A stretch of 64,000 bases of DNA from JANTGF01 sp963750735. Lineage in GTDB: Bacteria; Bacteroidota; Bacteroidia; Bacteroidales; VadinHA17. The stretch covers positions 219,946-283,945 of the forward strand of contig CAVVRY010000001.1 of assembly GCA_963750735.1 (NCBI GenBank), written 5' to 3'. Made by a program: the position numbers and the translations under genes. Shown here piece by piece: positions 55,977 through 64,000 of this stretch (its first letter is position 1; each line of letters starts with the position of its first letter). The notes under the pieces are model-generated. The model was not told the origin of the DNA, searched no databases, and saw only the letters and a program-made list of their open reading frames with translations.

Positions 55977-56891
55977 ATGTCAATAGAAGTTAAAAATATT
56001 ACAAAAGTTTTCGGCTCTCAAAAAGCTGTAAATGACGTCTCTTTCAAGATTGAGACCGGAGAAATTGTTGGATTGCTTGGTCCCAACGGAGCAGGCAAAT
56101 CTACATTGATGAAAATAATAACCGGTTTTATTTCTCAAACTTCCGGATCAGTAAATATTAATAGTACAGACACAGAACTGGATCCAATAGCCGTGAGGAA
56201 GCAAATTGGATATCTTCCTGAAAACAATCCTCTGTATACCGATATGTATATCAAGGAATATCTTGAATATACTGGTAGGATGTACAATCTGGGCAAAAAG
56301 CTAAAAAGTAGGGTAGATGAAATAATCAGACAAACTGGTCTAACTCCTGAAATTCGGAAAAAAATAGGGGCACTTTCAAAAGGTTATAAACAACGGGTTG
56401 GACTTGCCCAGGCTTTAATACACGATCCAAATGTGCTTATCCTGGATGAGCCAACATCAGGATTGGATCCCAATCAAATTGTTGAAATCCGAAATTTGAT
56501 TTCAGAAAGCGGAAAGGCAAAAACTGTCATGCTTTCTACTCATATCATGCAAGAGGTTGAGGCTATTTGTGATCGTGTAATAATTATCAACAATGGTAAA
56601 ATTGTTGCTGATGATTCAGCCAAATCAATACAATCTAACACAGATGAAGATGTGCAAACTGTTTTAGTTGAATTTAAGGGAAACGTTTCTGATGCTACGC
56701 TGCAACAAATAATGGGTGTTACCAAAGTAGTGAAAATAAAAGACTCTTCCTGGTTGCTGCAGGGATCAAAGAAAAATGATCTCAGGCCGGTAATTTTTCA
56801 ATTTGCCGTTGACAACAATTTAACCGTCCTTTCCCTTCAGGAACAGGAAAAAAATCTTGAACAAATTTTCCAGGAACTTACCCGTAATTAA
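55977..56891 (+). CDS. gldA: GldA, ABC transporter ATP-binding protein
   Basis: The 304-residue ATPase has Walker A GPNGAGKST, signature LSKGYKQRVGLAQA, Walker B VLILDEPTSGLDPNQ and H-loop STHIMQEV, plus a C-terminal domain of about 80 residues. This is the GldA subgroup, whose partners GldF and GldG are not in this window. It is needed for gliding in some Bacteroidota, though many non-gliders keep it. Confidence 0.85.
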   Translation: MSIEVKNITKVFGSQKAVNDVSFKIETGEIVGLLGPNGAGKSTLMKIITGFISQTSGSVNINSTDTELDPIAVRKQIGYLPENNPLYTDMYIKEYLEYTGRMYNLGKKLKSRVDEIIRQTGLTPEIRKKIGALSKGYKQRVGLAQALIHDPNVLILDEPTSGLDPNQIVEIRNLISESGKAKTVMLSTHIMQEVEAICDRVIIINNGKIVADDSAKSIQSNTDEDVQTVLVEFKGNVSDATLQQIMGVTKVVKIKDSSWLLQGSKKNDLRPVIFQFAVDNNLTVLSLQEQEKNLEQIFQELTRN

Positions 56892-57147
56892 TATCTCATT
56901 TTTATAAGCTTACATACAGTGCATTGTCCTTTTTGTTAAATTTCAATTAATATTTTATCCTCAGACTTATCCAGGCTTTTCATTTTTTCATTTGGATTCT
57001 TTAAAAAAAAACACTTCTTTTGTTTCCCATATTTCTGTGGATAGATTTGTCTGATTGCAACCACAATAAAAATGCTAAAACAGTATTCTTTGTTGAATTC
57101 CAATCTCCAAAACTTCCCGGCTTTTATTAACTTAATAGATTATTCTT

Positions 57148-58482
57148 ATGTCATATCTTTTTACCTCAGAGTCTGTATCAGAAGGGCACCCGGATAAAAT
57201 TGCCGATCAAATATCTGACGCTTTAGTCGATGGTTTTTTAAGAATTGATCCGGAATCAAAAGTTGCATGTGAAACTATGGTTACAACTGGTTTAGTTGTA
57301 TGTAGTGGAGAAGTCAGAACCAAAGGATATCTTGATATTCAGGAAATAGCTCGACGCGTTATCAGGGATATAGGCTATACTAAGGCAGAATATAAATTTG
57401 ATGCGGATTCATGTGGAATAATCTCCACTATCCATGGTCAGTCAGATGATATCAACCAGGGAGTTGACAGAGAAAATCCTGAAGAACAGGGAGCTGGTGA
57501 TCAAGGTATTATGTTTGGTTATGCAAACAAAGACATGGATAATGGAATGCCCCTGCCACTTGAGTTAAGCCATTATATTCTGGTTGAATTGGCAGCCATC
57601 AGAAAAGAAGGGAAGCAGATGACCTATTTGCGGCCTGATTCAAAATCACAGGCAACCATTGAGTATAGTGATGATCACAAACCAATTGGAATTGATACTA
57701 TTGTTGTTTCTACCCAACACGATGAATTTATTCTACCTGAAAACAATACAAAAGAAGCCAAAAAAGTAGCACAATTGGCTATGCAGGCGAAAATAAAAGA
57801 AGACCTCGAGAATATACTTATTCCCAGAGTAGTTAAAAATGTCCCCGATCGGGTTAAGAAATTATTCAACGGATACAAATTGCTTGTAAATCCGACAGGA
57901 AATTTTGTAATTGGTGGTCCTCATGGAGATAGCGGGTTAACAGGAAGGAAAATTGTTGTTGACACCTATGGAGGAAAAGCTCCTCATGGAGGTGGGGCTT
58001 TTTCTGGTAAGGATTCTTCGAAAGTTGACAGATCAGCTGCTTATGCAGCAAGGCATATAGCCAAGAACCTTGTAGCAGCAGGGGTTGCTAATGAGGTTCT
58101 TGTTCAATTAGCTTACGCAATAGGTGTAGCAGAACCCGTTGGAATTTACATAAATACCTTTGGTTCAGGTTTAATAAAAGGGACAAACGGAAAGGCATTA
58201 GCTGACAGTGAAATTGCCGAAAAAGTGAATGATCTCTTTGACTTAAGACCCTATGCAATTATCAAACATTTTGGCCTTAAAAACCCAATATTTGAAAAAA
58301 CAGCAACCTATGGCCACTTTGGGCGAGAGCCTTTTGAAGAAGAGGTTGAAGTTTTCTACCAGGGTGAAGGTACTTATCCAAAGACTTTGGATGGTGAAGA
58401 GAAATACTTTAAAAAAGTTGAATTTTTTGCTTGGGAAAAGCTTGATTTTGTGGAAAAGATTAAAGAAGTATTCAATATTTAA
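57148..58482 (+). CDS. metK: S-adenosylmethionine synthetase
   Basis: The 444-residue enzyme has LFTSESVSEGHPDKIADQISDA at the N-terminus (ATP-binding His and Asp), GAGDQGIMFGYA (signature 1) and GGGAFSGKDSSKVDRSAAY (signature 2 with the catalytic Lys). It makes SAM from methionine and ATP. I see no SAM-riboswitch-like structure in the 256 bp before it. Confidence 0.96.
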   Translation: MSYLFTSESVSEGHPDKIADQISDALVDGFLRIDPESKVACETMVTTGLVVCSGEVRTKGYLDIQEIARRVIRDIGYTKAEYKFDADSCGIISTIHGQSDDINQGVDRENPEEQGAGDQGIMFGYANKDMDNGMPLPLELSHYILVELAAIRKEGKQMTYLRPDSKSQATIEYSDDHKPIGIDTIVVSTQHDEFILPENNTKEAKKVAQLAMQAKIKEDLENILIPRVVKNVPDRVKKLFNGYKLLVNPTGNFVIGGPHGDSGLTGRKIVVDTYGGKAPHGGGAFSGKDSSKVDRSAAYAARHIAKNLVAAGVANEVLVQLAYAIGVAEPVGIYINTFGSGLIKGTNGKALADSEIAEKVNDLFDLRPYAIIKHFGLKNPIFEKTATYGHFGREPFEEEVEVFYQGEGTYPKTLDGEEKYFKKVEFFAWEKLDFVEKIKEVFNI

Positions 58483-58513
58483 TTCTTTTACTTCTTTAAC
58501 TGTTTAAAAAAAT

Positions 58514-58545
58514 AATAGCAGGGTTCAGCACTGGATCCTGCTATT
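58514..58545. terminator. Hairpin between metK and the glycosyltransferase
   Basis: AATAGCAGG (58514-58522) and CCTGCTATT (58537-58545) form a perfect 9-bp stem with a 14-nt loop between convergent genes. The T run after it is weak. Confidence 0.65.
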
Positions 58546-58562
58546 TAAATTTGCAATAGGCT

Positions 58563-59691
58563 TTATACTATTTCCCTTCCTTTTTGTACTTGTTCAAAAA
58601 GAGCAATATATTCATCCACAACAATATCCCAATTGTAGGTATTACGTACTTTTTGGAGGTTCTTTTCTGACTTTTCCTGAACTTTTTTATTCAAAGGTCC
58701 CAGATCCCAAAGATATTCAGAAAGAAGACTGGAAGTGGAAAAATAAAAAGCATTATCCTCAAGAACACCCCGGTTATAAATATTATCATGTGCAAAAATA
58801 GGACAGGAAGCAGCCATAGCTTCTGACAATGACGGGTTCGTTCCTCCTACTGAATGCCCATGAATATATGCTCTACAGTGAGTTCTAAGCTTATCTAACA
58901 CCTGCTTTTTGAATATTGGCCCCAGGAAATTAATATTGAATGAATTTTCACATTCCTTAATCAAAGTCTTTCCATATTTGGTATTCGTATTGCCTACAAC
59001 TATTAAAGGATAATTTGATCCAGATTTTATGTAGCCTTTAAAAATTAAATCCAGGTTGTTTTCCGGCTCCAATCTAGAAATCACCAGGAAATATTCATTT
59101 GATGAAATCTGGTTCTTCAGGTCTTCTGGAAATAATGTTAAACCTGGGTTTACATCTTTCGGTATATCGGCACCATATGGAATGCAAACAGGGGTGACCC
59201 CATATTTATTTTCGTAATACTTTTGAACCTCAAAATGATCAACTACCTGCGCTGTTGACCACTTTATAGCCAACTTTTCAGTCCATTTTAAAAATGCTTT
59301 TGCAAGCCTCCCCCATTTTTGTCGTTGCCATTCCATCCCATCCATATGGGTGATAATGGGAATTTTTTGTGGATTTCTCAAAATTCTGTAAAAAAGGGAA
59401 GAGGAATAGCCGCAATTCAAGAATGGCGTCCGGTTTCTTCTTCAATGCGTCTCGCAGGCAAACAAAATCGTATATTAAGGTTGATAATTGGGGAATAGAC
59501 TTAAAAAGAGCCTTTTTAACAACAATATTTACTTTCTCAAAAGTTTTCTTCTTATATGGATTTTCTTCAGGATTATAAACCAGCACCTCATGCCCCTTCT
59601 TAACAAGTCTAACCGATAATTCTTCGGCAAACTGTTCAAATCCTCCATAGTGATTGGGAATCCCTCGTGTTCCTGTAATGGCAATCTTCAT
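58563..59691 (-). pseudogene. Glycosyltransferase (DUF1972/GT1-type), frameshifted
   Basis: The N-terminal part reads MKIAITGTRGIPNHYGGFEQFAEEL (DUF1972 donor-loop start) to about residue 90 (KKPDAIL). There, near 59418, one extra base changes frame. The rest continues from NCGYSSSLFYR, through HMDGMEWQRQKW and LVISRLEPENNLDLI, then GTNPSLSEAMAASCPIFAHDN, the GT1 nucleotide-sugar-binding site. Joined, it is about 375 residues, like rhamnosyl- or glucosyltransferases of capsule or O-antigen pathways. As written, the reading frame is split. Confidence 0.85.
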
Positions 59692-59929
59692 TTTAAAACC
59701 ATCTCATTTTGAGCCAACTAATAAATTTACGGAAAATCTGCTTGATAGCCCAGAATCTAAATCATAAAAGGTTCGAAACTATGAAAGTTTTAGGAGAATG
59801 TGTTAAAAAACATAATATTTTTTGATCACCTTTTGATTAAAAATTGGACTTATCTATAGAATAGCTGTGTTTTTAAAGAAAGTGTTATTCTGATAATTAA
59901 ATTTTATTCATCGAAAAGAATAATATTTG

Positions 59930-62900
59930 ATGTATAAGATAATACTCAAGTTGTGCTTAATAACAGTGTTTTGGTACATTGTTTCAATAAGTTTTTGTCA
60001 ATCTTCTGATTACAACTTTGTGAAACAACAAGTCCCTTTGCAACCTGTTTCTGATACCGCTGAACTTAATCAACTTGAAAGTAAGAAGAAATTAAGATCG
60101 GTCGATTTTCTCGATGGAGAAGGGCGGGTAATTCAAACTATAATTGCAGGAGTTACTCCTGATGAAAATGATCTGATTCAGACCTATGTTTTTGATCTGG
60201 CAGGAAGACAAACCATTAATTATCTGCCATTTCCCAGGGCTACTCTCAAAAGTGCATTTGTGGATGATCCTATCGATAAGATTATACAATTTTATGAGCA
60301 ACCTTCGGCAAATATCGCATCCTCTACTTTTCCATTTGTAGAAAGAGAGTTTGATAATTCTCCTATAAATGAGATAGTCAAGGAAGGTGCACCAGGCGAA
60401 ACCTGGACCCTTAATGGAGAACATGCTGCAACCAGTCATACATATGGGAATATTGAACCTATCCCAAAGTGGATAGTAAGTGAAAATGGACAATGTTCTA
60501 TTAAAGGAAGCTATTACATAGGAACCTTGCTTGTTAAAGAAACCAGTGATGAAAACAAAAATATCTCAAGGGAATATATCGATAAAACAGGGAAGACTAT
60601 TCTGCAGGAAACCTTATTGGAAAATATTCGGGTGCAGACATATTATGTTTACGATAAAAAAGGATTGTTGCGATTTGTCCTGCCCCCATTGGCTTCTGCA
60701 AAGCAAAATCCTGATCCAAAACTCATTTATGAATACAATTACGATGATAGAAATCGCATGGTGCGTAAAAAGTTACCAGGAGCCGAGGAGGTATTTATAG
60801 TTTATGATAAACTTGATAGGATAGTTCTTACACAGGATGGGAATTTAAGAAGAGACAGTTTATGGAGTTATATAAAATATGACATCCTGGGTAGGCAGGT
60901 TATATCAGGAATGTATAAAAATCCTGCTTCTCGTGAGAATCTGCAAAACATTTTGAATAATCAGAGTACTAATTTTGAAGAACGAATTGGTTCAGATTAT
61001 ACAAACAATGCCTTTCCAATACAAAACTGTACTCCCTTTTTGATTACTTATTATGACGATTACAACTTTCTTCGAGAATCCAGAATTCAATTATTTAGAT
61101 GCTGATTTTGATTTAAAAAATGCAACTTATCCTGAAGTTATTGAACCATCGATAGCATCATCTAATAAAGGATTTGCTACTGGTTCCAAAATTTATATTC
61201 CAGAGGAAGGGAAATGGTTGTTGAGTGTGAGTTATTACGATAAATATGGTAGAATTTTGCAGACTATTTCAGAAAATTGCCTGGGAGGATTTGACCGAAT
61301 AAGCCAGATATTTGATTTTAGAGGAAAAGTAATAAACAGCAAGCTTGAACATAGTCCTGACGCAATAAAATTTACAACTATTGAGAAACGTTTTGAATAT
61401 GATCATGCAGAAAGACTCATAAAAGTATATCAAAAGGTCAATAACCAGCCGACTATTATTGTATCGGGAAACTCTTACAACCAGCTGGGCCAATTGGTCG
61501 AACAGGGTCTTCATTCCACTGAGGGATGAGGAAAATTACCTTGAAACTGTAAATTACAGGTATAACATTAGAGGCTGGCTAACTGAAATTAATGATGTTG
61601 AAAACCTGGGCAATCATCTTTTTGCCATGAAACTGGATTACGACCACCCGGAAGATGGCCTGAATGCAACACCTCAATACAATGGAAATATCTCTTCTAT
61701 GGTGTGGACTTCAGAATCTCTTATAACCGAAAGAGGATATGGTTTTAAATATGATAACTTAAACAGGACTGTCACGGCAGAATATGGTAAAAAAGTTGGC
61801 AATTGGAACAATGCAGATGAAAATTATTCTGTTCCTAACATCGAGTACGATTTGAATGGAAATATTGACTCCCTTGTTCGTGTCGGACAAATTGACCAGG
61901 ACGTTTATGGCCTAATAGATAACTTTAGCTATAAATATGAAGGTAACCAGCTAATTGGTCTGGATGATGAGGGGGAAATGACCTATGATGAATATGATTT
62001 CAGGGATAGGGGGTCGAAATTTAATCAGGAGAATTTTACTCATGAATACGAATACGATGCCAATGGGAATATGATTTCCGATGCAAACAAAGGAATTGTA
62101 AGCATTAAATACAATCATTTAAACCTTCCTGAAGAAATTTGGTTTGAAAATAATAGACTGATACGTTATATTTACACCTCTACTGGAACTAAATTGAGGA
62201 AAGAAGTTTTTGATGAAAATGGGGCCTTGATTGATCAGTGGGATTATATTGGAAACTTTGTTTACCAAAATGAAGAATTGGAATTTATTTTAACCGATGA
62301 AGGCAGGATGATAGCTGATAGTGAATGGTTTTACATATGAATATTTTCTGAAAGATCACCTGGGGAATACACGAGTTAGCTTCAGAGCTGAGGAAAATAA
62401 AGCTGTGGTTGTGCAGGAAAACCATTATTACCCATTTGGAATGGCCATGCATGGGTTAAATGAAGTTGAAATGGAAGCTCCTGATGAAAGAGCAAACAAG
62501 TTCTTATATAATGGCAAAGAGCTACAGGATGATTTTGAGTTGGATTGGTATGATTATGGAGCCAGGATGTATGATCCGAAAATTGGGAGATGGCATGCTA
62601 TAGATCCACATGCTGAAAATTATCTAAACTGGACTCCATATAATTATGTGGCAAATAATCCATTATTTTATACCGATCCCACCGGAATGGATTGGTATAC
62701 AAGCACAGATGGTTCTGCAACAATGTGGAAAAAGGGAAGTGGTGAAATTGATGGATATAAAAACATTGGTGATAATTATACCCAAGATATTGGTGATGGA
62801 GTGACAATAAATTTTACACAAAACGAAGCTACAGAATTAAAAGTAATTACAAAGACTGAATGGGTATCACAATATAGTAGAGATGATTGGGGTGGGACAC

Positions 62901-63343
62901 CTTCAACTATGGCATGTGGAAAAGCAAGTGATGCAATGTTAGGAGAAAAAACTGATGCAAGTATTACAGCAATTACCTTAAATGCTGGCAATGGAAGAGC
63001 AGGTAAGGCAAATATAAATGCTAATGCTGCTATAAAAAGAATGAAATTCAATCTAGAAAATGGTACTGGGGTTAAAGTTGGTGTGGACTTTAGGGAAGGG
63101 AGTAGTGGGCATCGAGATGAAATGGGAGATCATTTTATTGTTATAGATAGTTATTCCGATAAATTAAATAAGGGAAAAATTAAATATACAGAATTTCATT
63201 TCATGGATCCAGGTACTAAGCACAACTCAAAAGGAACATCTTTATTAAATTTATTGAAAATAAAAAATGGTAGACTAGAGGGCAATCATATTAATAAAGC
63301 AAATACTCAAATAGTAGTAACAAGTTTAAGAGAAAAGAAATGA
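59930..63343 (+). pseudogene. RHS-type protein with C39-like cysteine-peptidase tail, three frameshifts
   Basis: The reconstructed protein of about 1137 residues has a signal peptide, a DUF6443-like start (LRSVDFLDGEGRVIQT, VFDLAGRQTINYLPFP), many YD/RHS repeats (KYDILGRQV, YDKYGRILQ, YDLNGNIDSL, YDANGNMISD) and a core-domain end LKDHLGNTRVSF, YGARMYDPKIGRWHAIDP, NPLFYTDPTG. After this the tail has Cys at 62915-62917 (TMACGKASDAML), His at 63131-63133 (GDHFIVIDS) and Asp at 63206-63208 (HFMDPG), the order and spacing of C39-like peptidases. One extra base each near 61070, 61520 and 62330 breaks the frame. Probably an exported polymorphic toxin. Confidence 0.72.
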
Positions 63344-63915
63344 AAGCAATTATTATTATTTTATCCGTATTTTTTTCAATGAGTTGTAATAATTTTACTC
63401 ATCAAGACAACTTTAAGAAATTTCTAAATAGTTTCCTTGAATGTAGTTTCCCACTTAATACTGATTCATATTTTAATGATTTGAATATCTATGCCAATAA
63501 TTCTTGTGACATTTCACAACATGAGTTTAATTCCTTCCTAATAGATCCTGATGATACATTTTGGAAGTATGAAATTTACAATGAATCAGAAGACTATTAT
63601 TATAATTATGTGAAGGCTTGTAGGTTAAATATATCCGAGGAGTTCTTAGGGATATTATATTTCAGAAGTTATTATTGTGATAATTTGGTTGAAGAAAAAT
63701 CTGAATTAATTATGAGTATATTTAATAAAAAGGGAAGTATGATTTCAAGTTTACCAATAGCAGGTGGCTATGGTGATGATATTACCTTTTCATCAATTAT
63801 TCATAACGAAAAAAAAATTGAAGTGAATTACATAAAGTATGATCTAGAAACTGTGAAAAAAACTTTAAAGATTTTTGAAATTACTGAGGATGGAGAAATA
63901 AAAAACATTAAATAA
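63340..63915 (+). CDS. Small lipoprotein, candidate immunity protein
   Basis: The 191-residue protein has a lipobox FSMSC (Cys at 16), so it is an exported lipoprotein. Its start overlaps the RHS stop codon (ATGA), which couples it to the putative toxin gene. The rest is acidic and Tyr-rich, e.g. ESEDYYYNYVKA, and I recognise no family. Orphan genes coupled to an RHS toxin tail are usually immunity genes; a lipoprotein would protect in the periplasm. This is inferred from position only. Confidence 0.65.
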   Translation: MKAIIIILSVFFSMSCNNFTHQDNFKKFLNSFLECSFPLNTDSYFNDLNIYANNSCDISQHEFNSFLIDPDDTFWKYEIYNESEDYYYNYVKACRLNISEEFLGILYFRSYYCDNLVEEKSELIMSIFNKKGSMISSLPIAGGYGDDITFSSIIHNEKKIEVNYIKYDLETVKKTLKIFEITEDGEIKNIK

Positions 63916-64000
63916 TATATGGATTATAGTCCCAGTTACTAAGAATTAACCATTTCTAAATCAATACACTTATCTAATAATAATATTAGATGTCCGAGCT

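Noticed and set aside
57020..57147. Possible SAM riboswitch before metK
   Set aside because: I looked for paired helices and conserved SAM-I or SAM-II cores and saw none.
59930..63915. Insertion sequence or transposon
   Set aside because: No transposase, terminal inverted repeats or target duplications were seen anywhere in the window.

Overview
The window is a stretch of a Bacteroidota chromosome. This is shown by the gldK-gldL-gldM-gldN block (type IX secretion/gliding motor), a SprB-repeat protein with a type B T9SS sorting domain followed by a PorP/SprF partner, GldA, Bacteroidota-specific families (DUF4296, DUF4834, a DUF6443/RHS-type protein), AT-rich DNA, and several promoters with the Bacteroidota -7 element TAnnTTTG. 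I cannot fix the order; a marine or sediment Bacteroidia lineage is plausible.

Layout. 1-3898: 3' end of gldK, then gldL, gldM, gldN, closed by a two-way terminator shared with manC (GDP-mannose synthesis). 5.2-6.7 kb: mlaE/mlaF lipid transporter pair. 6.7-23.7 kb: a sulfur-metabolism island. It holds a methionine-gamma-lyase-like gene; a minus-strand operon psrA-psrB-psrC (Mo oxidoreductase), two half-size YeeE/YedE transporters and two rhodanese-like proteins; a divergent Rieske protein plus cytochrome b fused to a 12-haem cytochrome c; two Crp/Fnr regulators; a sulfide:quinone oxidoreductase with DUF1641, DsrC/TusE-like and DsrE-like proteins; and mobA for the Mo cofactor. 23.7-40 kb: YfhO, DUF4834 and DUF3352 proteins, a TonB receptor, a Big-NaPi-PhoU fusion, cyanophycinase, HAD, TrpS, RbfA, a methyltransferase, a tRNA-like structured RNA and a LolC/E-type permease. 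40-45 kb: SprB-like surface protein and its SprF. 45-59.7 kb: DUF4296 lipoprotein, amidohydrolase, hemerythrin, radical SAM, glycosyltransferases, PAP2, RpoN, AsnS, Usp, an SNF transporter, GldA and MetK. 59.9 kb to the end: an RHS-type protein with a C39-like cysteine-peptidase tail, overlapped by a small lipoprotein gene (candidate toxin and immunity pair).

How it may work (inference): SQR would feed electrons from sulfide to quinone, and the Rieske/cytochrome b/multihaem fusion could pass quinol electrons to an acceptor outside the cytoplasm. Sulfane sulfur would be handled by DsrE, the DsrC-like protein and the rhodaneses, with YeeE/YedE moving a sulfur compound. The Psr complex would reduce or oxidise polysulfide or thiosulfate.

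Caution: I find 12 single-base frameshifts. Eight are in the sulfur island (methionine-lyase 1, psrC 3, psrB 2, second Crp/Fnr 1, DUF1641 1) and four are in 59.4-62.3 kb (glycosyltransferase 1, RHS 3). Most look like one extra base. They may be uncorrected sequencing indels or real decay; the reads must decide.
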